Of a stretch of 64,000 bases of DNA, positions 1 through 10,960 are shown piece after piece (positions within the stretch are counted from its first letter, which is position 1; each line of letters begins with the position of its first letter). The translations under genes were made by a program, and so were the position numbers. The DNA is from Colias croceus (Eukaryota > Arthropoda > Insecta > Lepidoptera > Pieridae), in NCBI RefSeq assembly GCF_905220415.1, contig NC_059568.1:5332001-5396000 (forward strand), written 5' to 3'. The notes beneath the pieces were generated by a model that was not told the origin of the DNA, made no database searches, and worked only from the letters and a program-made list of their open reading frames with translations.

Positions 1-811
1 AAGACTCAAAATAAACGTTCAAAACATATTATATAAATAAACTTTTTTCAATAAAATAACTCATAATACTTTTTAAATCTAAAAAAGATCGGTGAACTTT
101 TTGCTTCAGAAGCCGTTGGGAAATCTGTAGAGTTCCCAATAAAGGTGTCAATAAAATAACTTTGACTATTGTGTAAAACATTTGAACTCCAATACACTTA
201 TAAATAGCAATCGAATGTATTTCTAGACTGTTTATTTATAGTGCCCGTAAGATTTGTAGATTGTACGCTGAAATACAAATACTACGGTTGTAGATTGTGA
301 TTGATTTTACTACCCACATTTTAATTTAACTGTCTTGTTAGATCTGTTTATTTGTTAAATTTTATTCGTAATAGAGACGTAGTTTAAATGCAGATTGTAC
401 TAAACAAAAGCCACAGTTCATAGATAAACAGTATACCTACGAATAAAAATTGTTATTAATTACGACAGACACGACAATACACGTAAATGAGTTCTGCTAC
501 AAAATTTTATGATGTAAAAAACTGCCAAATAATATCAACTTCAAATAAAAGTTAAAGATGTCTCTGCTATTTTACATTTTAGACTATCGTAGGTACTTAA
601 TTATTGAATTAAATCAAAGTCATTGACAATTTTTTATATTTCCTTGTATTATATTTCATTACGTTCACCATCACAAGTATTTATTTAATCTTAAATATTC
701 ATATATTTAAGAATACATAGCATTATTATACGTCTTATAAAACAAAATCTGTTTTAATAGAAATATATATCTACAAACATTTGCACGTACCGCATCATCA
801 ACTTCAAATAA
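1..811. other. AT-rich spacer, nothing recognised
   Basis: No coding, RNA or repeat structure could be supported here. The sequence is AT-rich with only very short open frames. Confidence 0.5.
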
Positions 812-1650
812 AACCGGCCAAGTGCGAGTCGGGCTCGCGCACAAAGGGTTCCGTAGCAGCAAATATAATAAACTTATTATGTCAATTTATACACCTGGTG
901 AATGGAGCCTAAACTCTCCCGATATTTTGCCTTGTACTTTTATGTATGAATATTAATATTAATGGCGTATTGCTTGAATAAGCTAATATTTCTCGTAAAA
1001 AGTACCTACATTATAAAGATTTTATATCATCGCGGATTTTTAAAGGTGTACAATACTGTAGTATATTTTTTGATCTATCTTATAAGGTTCAGCCATCGTT
1101 TTCAGTGTAAGCACAATAACTTAACCAAAATTACAGTTAAATCAACCTATCTCAAAAACTATAAGAGATACTTTGATCAAACCAAAAATCGTTGAAAGAG
1201 TTAATTAGCATGCATCACCTCTATTTTTTTTAGAATTTTATACCCCGTAGTTATAAAAATAGAGGGGGGGGGACATACTTTTTACGACTTTGAGAGCTGA
1301 TATCTCAAAAACCGTTCACTTTAAGAAAAATGTTTTTTAGAAAACTTTATATCATTTTAAAAGACCTTTCCATTGATACCCCACACGGGTATGTACATCG
1401 AAAAAAAAAATTTCATCCCTCAGTTACATGTATGGGGGGCCCCACCCCCAATTCTTTTTTTTACTATTTAGTGTCATATTTTTGTAGCGGTTCATACAAC
1501 ACATATTCCCATCAAATTTCATCACTGTAGTACTTATAGTTTCCGAGTAAATCGGCTGTGACAGACGGACAGACGGACAGACGGACAGACGGACATGACG
1601 AAACTATAAGGGTTCCGTTTTTGCCATTTTGGCTACGGAACCCTAAAAAA
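812..1650 (+). mobile_element. Lepidopteran interspersed repeat with (GACGGACA)n
   Basis: The element opens with CCGGCCAAGTGCGAGTCGGG and closes with GCTACGGAACCCT followed by an A run. The 13 bases at 845-857 (AGGGTTCCGTAGC) are the exact reverse complement of 1632-1644, so the ends can pair. An ACAGACGG repeat lies at 1561-1594 just before the 3' end. I recognise this arrangement from memory as a very common repeat of moth genomes. Its class (SINE-like or DNA element) is not settled by the sequence. The two open frames inside (962-1195, 1330-1530) have no protein-like composition and are not called as genes. Confidence 0.75.
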
Positions 1651-1919
1651 CCAGTAAATTAAAGTTCCAATAACAGTGAGTTTAAAATAGATAGCCAATT
1701 TGCATTCTGAATTGTATAGAGCTTTATTTGGCGTGTTTACTCATATAACATCACTACAACATATATAACAATACCATTTACTAACCACCCACCGACTACC
1801 CACTCTAACAAGGTTGAAGGTCAGCACACAAAACATGAATATTGAATACAAAGCGACCGCATATTGTCGATCAAACTGAAAGCATAAACACAATAATATG
1901 TATCTATACCAGTATTATA
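1651..1919. other. AT-rich spacer
   Basis: Nothing recognised. Confidence 0.4.
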
Positions 1920-2245
1920 CAGGTGAATAGTTTGAACGCACTTATCTCAGGATAGAGGTACTATACACGGGTCCGATTTGGAAAATTGTTTCATTGTTAT
2001 CTATATGTAGGAAAGGTAGAGCGTAGTAATACGGGTAAAACCGATGAGCCCAATTAGTGAAACAATATATAAATGATAAGTTTTCAGTCTGAGACTTTAC
2101 GTACGTAGTCAAAGGAAAACCCGCATAGATGTCGTTTCAGTGAGATTTCCGGGATAAAAACTAGTCTGTCCTGTCTTAAACTATATTTGTACCGAATTTC
2201 ATCTAAATGTATAGTGGTTTAGGCGTGAAGAGACAGGCCTCTTTT
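1920..2245 (-). repeat. Degenerate SINE-like fragments
   Basis: 1928-2060 is a decayed minus-strand copy of the short repeat seen intact at 19425-19617 and 25347-25540; the shared part is the segment around GTTTGAACGC and the TCCGATTTG block. 2115-2245 resembles the internal part of another common lepidopteran retroelement (TTCCGGGATAAAAA, then ACCGAATTTCAT). Boundaries are approximate. Confidence 0.5.
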
Positions 2246-3865
2246 ACGTGTTTTCGTAGCAATGTTGTATGGACGTGTTATTAATCGATTTTGCGCTTTA
2301 ACTTCCTGGCTATAGTGTAAATTTTTGCGTGATACTTCGTTAACTTGCGTGATGAACGGTAAATTGATTAAGTGCTTTAATGGAACATAGAGTTGAAACT
2401 GGTTGAAACGTTATTGGTGTAAAATTGGATAAATTGATGTTTCATTAAGTTTCGTTTTGTTGATGTTTTCTAGTTGGGCGGTGATAGTTTTTAGAGTTAC
2501 TTTTTTAGTTAGGTAAGCTAGGTTTACTTCGTAGGTTTTATTGTGCTTATTTATCGTCGTATTCCTATTCTTATAATTAGAGAATAGTCGAATACACATA
2601 ATAATATTTTATACTTGTAATAGATTTATACATTAATAGGAAAAGAAACCTTAAAAATATCACCGACTCCCCAGAAGTCAGAAAAGAATAATATTATGAA
2701 TTAAAAACTTTACTTGAGTTTACAAATTTATTCGAAGTTATGCCCAAAATTGAATAACTGCCAGATATATAAGAAACTTCGAATAAACTTTGAAAACTTT
2801 GAATATTTCTATTTTGCATGAAAACAGAGCATGTCGGTGGCTATTTTTAAAGTTTATATTGGAATTTAGGTACAAGACTTTCCTCAAAGAAAATTGTTAC
2901 TTTTTGACATTAAATAAATATATTTTCGGTAGTTCAATTTGGTAGTTAAGTCTTCTTTATATTTTTGCTTCGTAAACACAATTGGTTTTGGTTAGATACA
3001 TATATTGAACAAAAATATTTCTTCATGCTATAAAATTGCTTAAAACTTTCATATGACTTTCATATGACTTCAAACTTAAGCAATTCTACAAAAGACTTCA
3101 AATTTATCTTTTCAGGTACAATCATTGAAAGTTATGAACAACCATTTTAGCATTGTTTCGGATTAGATAACGCGTTGCTCGAGATAAAGAAGTAAAGCTA
3201 GTTATCATTGTGTACGTTTTAGCAATTTTCTTGCGTAATTAGGACGGTTTCATAATCTAAGTACCTACCTTCTCAATATTTTTAAATATTTGGATATAAA
3301 TTTTAAATTACATGCATCTAGCTTGATATTATGTTTAGCGCCATGAAGTCGCGAGTTTAATGCGAATACGCATATGTGCAAACTGCAAGTTAAATTATTT
3401 AAGGTTTTTTTTTTATAAATTATAATATCAAAGGAGTAAATAAGAGTATGTAGATATTTGTGAAATATTCATAATTTAACATATTTCTCGTTCAAAAACG
3501 GCTTTTTAAAATCGTATTGTCTTTTTCTAGGAACGAATATGTTATTAATTATTAAATTGTAATGAAACGAATTAAAATAAAATATATAAAACCAATCCCC
3601 AAACCACACAGCTCATTTATCTCCGACATTATCATATTGTGGTTAAGTTTCACAAATTTATTTTCATTATTAATGTCAATATAATTTTAGTGACTTATTG
3701 AAATTACTGAAAAGTTATCAGTAAAACGACTGTACTATTTTTTATTGGCTAGTAGCGGTTAAAGGTACGCCACAGTTTACATGATTTACAAGTTAATAAT
3801 TTTTCGTGTAATATTGTTATGAAATTAAGGATTTTAAACGAGATTTATTTATAACATTATATATA
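2246..3865. other. AT-rich spacer, nothing recognised
   Basis: No gene or repeat could be supported. An open frame at 2411-2599 on the minus strand has low-complexity composition and no recognisable motif. Confidence 0.45.
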
Positions 3866-3956
3866 TAATTTCATTGTAATCGGTTCAGTAGTTTTTACGT
3901 GAAAGAGTAACAAACATCCATACATCCATACTTACAAACTTTCGCCTTTATAATAA
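3866..3956 (+). repeat. 3' tail of a SINE/RTE-type retroelement
   Basis: The segment reads TCGGTTCAGTAGTTTTTACG, then CATCCATACATCCATACTTA and CTTTCGCCTTTATAATAA. This matches my memory of the 3' end of abundant lepidopteran non-LTR elements. No upstream body is recognisable, so it is a 5'-truncated fragment. Confidence 0.6.
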
Positions 3957-5732
3957 TTATATATTAGATATTAAGATAAAAAAAACGCGTCGATTGCATC
4001 AAATACTAACGTCCAAGGGTGTTGAAGTTTTCTCTGCATTTGTTTTCCAATTGCCCGATGTTTACAAACAATCTTAGATGGAGAAATACTTTCAAATGTT
4101 AAGGAAGATGAGTTTATATTGCGGAAACATGATGCACTTCGATAGAAATGGATTGATCGCTGATTTTAAATCTAAATACAGGAACTTTGAGAACAGTTTT
4201 AGGATGCCAAAACGTGGTAATATAAAGGGTCAATCCCTAAAATGACTGGACTATATATCTTTAACCAATACAATACTTTATTAAAAAGTAGAGCTCCAAA
4301 AAGCTCGTTTGTCCCATTTAAAGAATGAATACAGTTTAATTAAGTTTAATCAAATTTTGTGCTCCATTATTTCGGCGCCTTGGTAAATTTAAATCCAGTA
4401 GCGTCTACCTTTTATTAACAATTCAATACGATTTTATTTCATTGAATTAAAACTTGCTTTTTAATAAACTGTCGTGGATTCAGAATACGTTTCGCAATGA
4501 AATTAAATTACTTTTCATTAAGAGCATTTTAAATACCAGCCGTTCGTTGTATGTGATTTTGTTTCAACGGAGAAAAAGATTATCAATTTCATTTTATTAC
4601 TTCATACAAATAATATAAAATATAATTTAATAATGAACAATATATGCTTCATTGTATAATAGAATATCAATCTTACTTATCGTTGTACCTATTCAATTGT
4701 TAAATAACGTTTCGGAACACTTTGTGAACAAGTACACATTTTCTTTCCGAAAATATTGCGTATTGTTAAGGCGTTGAACCGATATGAAATAGTAAATATC
4801 TTAACTTTAAATTCCGGAACGAGATGAAAAATGTAAACAGAATAAAAGTAATATTCCAAGAATTGCGAAAGTAAAAGCTCGCAAATATTATATTCCTCGT
4901 ATTATTGTGCTATAAGGCGAGCAGGTAACTAGGTTAGTAGTCCAACATCCTCTTTGATGCGGGACTTCCACGTAATTCAAGATCTTTTCGAAATTCAAGG
5001 ATTTCCCTAGGCTAGACTGAACGGTTAGACGTAGCATCGTACGCTGAAGGCTGCAATTATTTCAAGGTTGATAATAACGGAGCTACGATGTATGGATGTG
5101 ACAATGTAGCTTTACATTTATTGTACCTCTATTGTCATTATGTTCGTGAAGTTTTGGGCTCGTATAAGGTTCCTTAAGAGACTTTTTTGATTTTCTGGTG
5201 ATAGTTTTAGTAGTGTATAGACATTGTAATTTTGTATTACCTACATCGTACACTTCTTAAGGGGCTAGCTTTTTTTTTAATTAGATAAATCCTGAAAGCG
5301 TTGTTTTTTCTTGTTTCTGTTGATTTTTTCAATTTTCTTGCATCATGGTTTTGTCGACTAGGTCATTTATCGCGCTTTTTAATTAGTTTTCCAATTTGCG
5401 CTCATAAATAATACAATGGCCAAAAGTAAATGAAATTGAATATTAATCGTGAAAGCCTTTGTGGATTTCTATTGAAATTACAACAGTTATTGTTCAAGGA
5501 ACCTTTATCTTGTTTCCTTGGATAGACAGAACGTCTAACTTTTGCAAAACTTCGCAATCTTGATTTTCTAAGCGAATATGATTGTAGTATTTGTTACCAG
5601 TTAACAAAAACTTTGAGTTTTTCGTAACAAAAACTAAGTTTGTTGTATTTTCAATTAATTGATGGAATAATAAACTTTGCAGAGTTTTAGTACCCTTAGA
5701 ACTAATTAACTGTACCTATATAATATAATATG
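3957..5732. other. AT-rich spacer, nothing recognised
   Basis: No supported gene, RNA or element. Confidence 0.45.
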
Positions 5733-5877
5733 TATGTATGTATGGTTTTCACGCATAAACTACTGGCCCGTTTTTGATGAAATTTGGCAAAGACAATCTT
5801 TAGACTCTGAGAAAGAACATAGGCTACCTTTTATTGCGAAATATGTACCACGGGCGAAGCCGGGGTGGACCGCTAGT
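5733..5877 (-). mobile_element. SINE-like repeat ending ACTAGCGGTCC
   Basis: Read on the minus strand it starts ACTAGCGGTCCACCCCGGCT and continues TCGCCCGTGGTACATATTTC. The first 40 or so bases match the repeats at 8955, 27308 and 34237, but the body differs (TTTGATGAAATTTGGC). It is therefore a related family sharing one terminus. The open frame at 5734-5940 is inside the repeat and is not a gene. Confidence 0.65.
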
Positions 5878-5965
5878 TATTTAACATATAAAGTAATAAG
5901 TCGCACATGTAATAATGTATCCCATGTAATAATTATGTAATAATTATTGATATATTCGTATATCT

Positions 5966-6272
5966 AGGTATACATATAATAAATCTGTAGAAGGGTCAAT
6001 TCTGTACATTGAAAATAGTGAAAAAATAAATAGCAGGGGGTGTTACTGGATCCATACCAAACTCAAATATGTGATTAAAAAAATTTTTGTCTGTCTGTCT
6101 GTCTGTCTGTATGTTCAGGCATCACGTGAAAAGTAACGGTTCGATTTCGATGAAACTGGGTATAATTATACCTTATTATCCTGGGCATAAAATAGGATAC
6201 TTTTTATCCCGGAAAAATACGTAGAAAAAATAAATCTTAATTTTTCCGCGCAGACCGAGTCGCGGGCGGAAG
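5966..6272 (+). mobile_element. (TCTG)n-bearing dispersed repeat, copy 1
   Basis: A second copy lies at 61278-61495 and shares AATCTGTAGAAGGGTCAATT, AGCAGGGGGTGTTACTGGAT and a run of TCTG units followed by GCATCACGTGAAAA. This copy is longer at its 3' side and ends near GTCGCGGGCGGAAGCTA. The frame at 6166-6351 lies in it and is not coding. Confidence 0.7.
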
Positions 6273-7075
6273 CTATTTCTAAAATAACTTTAACTTTCAA
6301 TGTTCGTGTATGTAATAAGGGTGAACTATTACTGAAGAAAATTCGCTGCAAATTATCGTATGGGTGAAATAATTATACTTAATCGCTCTGACTCGTTTCC
6401 AACCTTGATTTTATATTCATAAAATTACGAAGCTTTTAAAACTTTTACTTAGTTTTAAAGTTTTATTTATTATGTAGATAATTGATTTGTCGGACATAAT
6501 ATACTATGTGTGTTTAATTTGCGATTTACTTTTTGTTCTTTCTTTTAATATATTATATACAAAAATATAAAATATACAATAAAATTATTATTTAATTATT
6601 TTTAACTTAATATAAAATAGACATTAACTGTAATTTGTTAATAATAATTAAGTATTTTTTGTTAGACTAAATTAGAATCATAATTAATTATAATATTGTA
6701 ATTAAGAATTATCCAATAATTAACATAATTGTTAAAAATCATAACAACCTGATTTTTTTTATATTTTACATTAATGAATAAATACATTTTTAAATAATTA
6801 TTGATCAATTTAAATATTTTGCATTGCAATTATTTACGATTATTCGTTTGATTAAAATAATATTATGGATCATTTAAAAAAAAATATAAAATATAAACTT
6901 ATAGGTACTCTACTTTTTTTATATTTTTAAGCCTTCGCTGTTTAATATTCAAAAATATTTTTTTTGAATAAGTAATAACTATGTTTTAGGTACTTATAAA
7001 TAAATACTTAGCGCGCGCTTCAAAAACATTTATTTACAATGCCATATTCAGGAATTATAGTTGTAAATCCATGTT
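6273..7075. other. Extremely AT-rich spacer
   Basis: Runs of A and T dominate and no structure is supported. Part of it (about 6540-6990) is almost pure A/T. Confidence 0.5.
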
Positions 7076-7960
7076 ATGTCCAGCGAGCGAGAGCGAAAGT
7101 GAAATGTGCATGAATGGCGCGGTCCCGCCCGCAGACTCCGCCGTGCCGTTTCCAACTTTACTATATAATATAATCAATATAATCGTTTTTTTTATTTCCT
7201 ATTTTATTTTTTTCATAACTTAAACATACTTTTATATTTTTTTTCAAACTTTTTCATAACTTTTAAAAACTTTTCGAAACTTTTTAAAACTTTTTTTTGT
7301 GAACAAAATGCGTAGAGCGATCTGAAATGGAACGTCGGAACGCACGCAGAGTCTCGCTATGCGGTGGTCGATGCGGGCCTTTGCGGGTTTCGGGCGCCAA
7401 AATGATAACTGAAATGATGCAGATGATTGCCTCTCGTCGATACTTACGCTTGGTCGGCATGCGGCAGCCAGGCGATAGCGAGGGAAAATACGACCGCGAG
7501 AGTTCGCACGCTGCGCGGCCGAGTCGACGCCATGCTTAGGTCCGCCGCGCCCGTGCGGACGCTTCAACCACCACCGCTTTTCGGTTTACCGGCAAGCTAA
7601 TGCGATAGCTCGGCTTCACCACCAGCATTTACTCGCGCTTGCGCCCGAACGTTAATCGACCGTGGCCCCGCGATAATTTCTTTTGAAAAGACGGCTCTCA
7701 GAAGCGCACCACTTATGGAGCGTCAAGCAACGTCTTGAGGCAGCGCGGCGTCTTGCCGCCACCGCTCATGTTTTATTAACGTGTGACGTTCGATTGCTCG
7801 GGCCGCCGACTGCGGCGCTGCACGCATGTACAGCGGGCCGGCGCTATGCGGCTGCGAGTATCAACGCGCGCAGGCCCCCCGGCGCCCGACGGCTGCGCGG
7901 CCGATCCCCGCAAACATGACAGGACTCGCTCCGATCGATCCCAAACTAACCTCAAAGCGA
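7076..7960. promoter_or_regulatory. GC-rich, CpG-rich island
   Basis: This roughly 0.9-kb block is far richer in G, C and CpG than anything around it apart from the LTR element. Several overlapping open frames exist on both strands (7244-7567 minus, 7327-7539, 7683-7919, 7783-8019 and 7826-8152 plus). None shows a recognisable domain, and multi-frame openness is expected in GC-rich DNA because stop codons are AT-rich. It could be a promoter with a non-coding first exon, or an old GC-rich insertion. No terminal repeats or target duplication were seen. The regulatory reading is inference. Confidence 0.35.
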
Positions 7961-8954
7961 CGGACAAATTCAACATTTCGCAAATTGTGTTATCTCAGTT
8001 TACAATGTGGTGCATATAAAATTCACGCTATTAAAAATTTAAGGTTGGCTATGAAAAGTACCCGTGGGTCGAAACCGCGGTATAAAACCGCTATAACGAT
8101 GCTTTATTTATTTTCCGCATTACCTATGTGGAGCACAATCTGTCCATATTAAATGACTTCTACACAAAACACCCTACACGCGTATAACACACGATTTCAT
8201 GTAGATACACATATTGTTATTTTTGGCAGCAAAAAGTAGTATTCCGTTTTGCCCCTGATCTTTATGTAATCTATAGTGTTGTTTCATAGCAAATTAAGTG
8301 AAATGCCCCGGCAAAAATATAAAATTAACGAAAATGAAGTTTAGGTAATTAATAAAGAATTAAGAAGCAAAATCCTTGCTCATAGAAACGTCGAATACGT
8401 AATATAGGTGTATAATGTATATATAGCGCATAGACGAAATATAGACGAGCAGACATCAACGAGACTGCATCCACAATTCAAATAAAAATTTTCGTCAAGT
8501 TCAATATATTTACCCCTTCCTAAATAATATAATACAAAACATATTAAAGAGACATGATAGAAAAGGAAAAGGAAAAATAATTTGTTAATTATTTCGCGAG
8601 TTACGTTGCGTTTTGCCGCCAAAAGTTCCGACGCCGACGAACTCGCGAACTACTACTAACTTTCTTATATTTGACGATCCCAAACTTTGAATGACTTATT
8701 CAAAGTTTGTGACGAGTAACCATCATTTTTATTTTTATAACTTATATATTGTAAAATATAAAAAAAATATCATACAGTTTATTATATAAATCCGACATAA
8801 AAAGATTTAATTAAAAAGTTACGCAAATCTTCCTTGATTAAAAGTTTTCTACTCTTTCTTTCATAAACCGCTGTTTTGTTTTTAACAAAGAATTATAACC
8901 GCTTTATGGCATCACCGTAAAATATTTCCTTGTTTATATAAGCATAGACTGACT
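7961..8954. other. AT-rich spacer with short dyad
   Basis: No gene is supported. At 8594-8603 and 8640-8649 there is a 10-bp inverted pair (TTCGCGAGTT / AACTCGCGAA) around a GC-richer core. The minus frame at 8380-8622 has no recognisable features. Confidence 0.4.
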
Positions 8955-9124
8955 GCTAGAGTCCGCCCCGGCTTCGCCCGTGGTACATATTTACGTTTTC
9001 TCTACATAAGAACCATCCTCGTACTTCAAGAAATATAATAAAAAAAGAATTAACGAAATCGGTTCAGCCGTTCTCAAGTTATGCGCTTACCAACACATTT
9101 TGGGATTCATTTTTATATTATAGA
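8955..9124 (+). mobile_element. SINE-like repeat, CGGCTTCGCCCGTGG family
   Basis: It runs from CCGCCCCGGCTTCGCCCGTG through TACTTCAAGAAATATAATA to ATCGGTTCAGCCGTTCTCAA and TTTTATATTATAGAT. The same order of blocks recurs at 27308-27475 and, inverted, at 34068-34237. Confidence 0.75.
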
Positions 9125-9295
9125 TTTACAAATAGTCCAGAGAATAGAATCCGGAGGCAGAAAACTTCTGAAGACTTTGGTTAACGAAGATTTAGGCACC
9201 AAAATTAACATCGCAACCTTAATGTCCTTCCCATTAGGGGAAAAATTATTATGTTACTGCCAATTTTAAGTTGAAAATTCCATAATATACATCTT

Positions 9296-9412
9296 CAAGC
9301 GTAGAGTGAACAGGTACCTTCTAGGAAAGCGCGTTCCATGTTAGACCATATCTCAGCTTAACATCAGGCTAGATTGTGGTCAAGCGCTTCCCTATTCCCA
9401 ATAAAAAAAAAC
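9296..9412 (-). mobile_element. Truncated LINE 3' end
   Basis: Read on the minus strand this contains AGCGCTTGACCACAATCTAG and GGTACCTGTTCACTCTACGC. It matches 16636-16745, which is in the opposite orientation. I recognise this as the 3' end of a common lepidopteran LINE; the coding part is absent. Confidence 0.65.
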
Positions 9413-9656
9413 TAACTTATATAACTTTAATAATATCAAAAAAGCCTAACAAATGGAATACATTGCTAACTGAATCCACTTTTTTATGATATTCATTATC
9501 AACTATTAACTATATAAAACCTATAATATATATTAACCTATAACTATATAAAAAAATCTTTACAATTCTCCAAGTCCAGACAGAATAAAGGTTGAATACG
9601 ATTCGGCGGAAAGTTACTAACAGTGAACCAACGTATAAAACAAAAAGGATTAAAAA
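9413..9656. other. AT-rich spacer
   Basis: Nothing recognised. Confidence 0.4.
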
Positions 9657-9711
9657 TTTTTATCCAGTTTGTTAGAGCTGTGGAAGACAGCTCTAACAAA
9701 CTGGATAAAAA
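9657..9711. repeat. Perfect 25-bp hairpin, 5-nt loop
   Basis: Bases 9657-9681 are the exact reverse complement of 9687-9711, with loop GGAAG. The stem core is TATCCAGTTTGTTAGAGCTG. There is no flanking extension of the pairing, so it does not look like a typical animal microRNA precursor with a longer imperfect stem. A local template-switch duplication is more likely. Confidence 0.85.
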
Positions 9712-10549
9712 AGGTTTTGTTCAAAAAGCGGATATATATCAGATAACGTGAATCGTTTCCAATTTAAATTGACCTAAACAGAATAAAATTCCAACCGTTC
9801 ACAATGAATGGATAGCCATTCAACTATTAAATAAATAAAAAGCTTTCAACGAAGTTATTTTGTAATAAAACATTTTGTTGAACTTTGAAAAGGATTTATA
9901 AACCTTTATTAAATACCGTGAAGCTTAATTAATAAATACTTATATTGTTTTACTTTAACCTTAACAAGCTTAAGAAGCCAAAATATTACGCGCCGAAATA
10001 ATCTGTAGACGTTTAATTAGGAGCTGCTTTTTTGTGTTCACTAATACCTTTTGAACAATAATGTTTTAATAATTCAGAGTATTATATTATTATTATTTTC
10101 GTCATATTGTATATTAAGAGTGTAAATAGATCTAGAGTCACTTTCTAGTAAATAACTAACGGCTGGTGTCGCCCATTACATAAGCAAATATACCTAGTGA
10201 GTTGTTGTCTTCGAAAATAATAATGTTTGCATTTTCTGTATGTGCTGGAATCAATTTAACACTGTTAGGACTTTTCTTATTAAGCGCTCGTTTAACGATA
10301 GAGAAAACACATGGAATGCCACTATTGTTGCTTATAATGAAAATTAATGTATGTAAATTAAATTGAAGAGCTGATTCTGTAAGCGCTTTACTTCCGAATG
10401 AGCATGGACCTACTTAACTGTTTTTAAGTCCCTAAATGTTAGCAAGATAAGTATGGAAGGATATCCATAAAGCTATAAGCTACGAAGTGAGAACCGCCGT
10501 CATTATTGGGAAAGCCGACTAGAAACTAACATAAAACTTGAAAGATCTC
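9712..10549. other. AT-rich spacer, nothing recognised
   Basis: No gene or repeat supported. Confidence 0.4.
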
Positions 10550-10607
10550 GACAGCCTGACAGACAGACGGCGGAAAGCGACTTTGTTTTATACTATATAA
10601 TGATATA
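10550..10607 (+). repeat. SINE-like 3' tail remnant
   Basis: GCGACTTTGTTTTATACTAT matches the 3' end of the repeats at 31935-32142 and 54208-54397; the rest of the element is missing. Confidence 0.55.
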
Positions 10608-10682
10608 GACTCGGTAATTAACTGATTGGAGACCAAAATATCTATATATAAATAGAGCTCTCTTATCAAAGATTTTAATTAA

Positions 10683-10960
10683 AATATCGCTTGAAGCGCT
10701 TTTACTGTAATGGAACCGGTACAAACGTATTTGTTTACAATAAAGTTCAAGTTCATCGTGTTCATTGCATAGCTAAAAGCGTCCACGGTCAGTGTATCAA
10801 AAACTTCTAATTTTTTGTTCGAAGTTAGAAACATCGCTGGAAGCGCTTTAGTCCATAAACAAACGTGTTTGTTTACAACAAAGTTCAAGTTCAGCATGTT
10901 CATTGCACTAAAAGGTTTTCACGGTCAGATTCCCAATATTGGATCACTAACAGAACTGAA
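10683..10960. repeat. Imperfect tandem duplication, about 140 bp
   Basis: Two adjacent copies share TATTTGTTTACAATAAAGTT / TGTTTGTTTACAACAAAGTT followed by CAAGTTCA and TGTTCATTGCA, and the upstream block ATCGCTTGAAGCGCTTT / ATCGCTGGAAGCGCTTT. The offsets between the blocks are 138 and 146 bp, so an indel separates the copies. The open frames on either strand are side products of the duplication. Confidence 0.75.

Noticed and set aside
7244..8152. Overlapping frames on both strands in the GC-rich island as protein genes
   Set aside because: Open in several frames at once, low-complexity Arg/Ala-rich translations, no domain.
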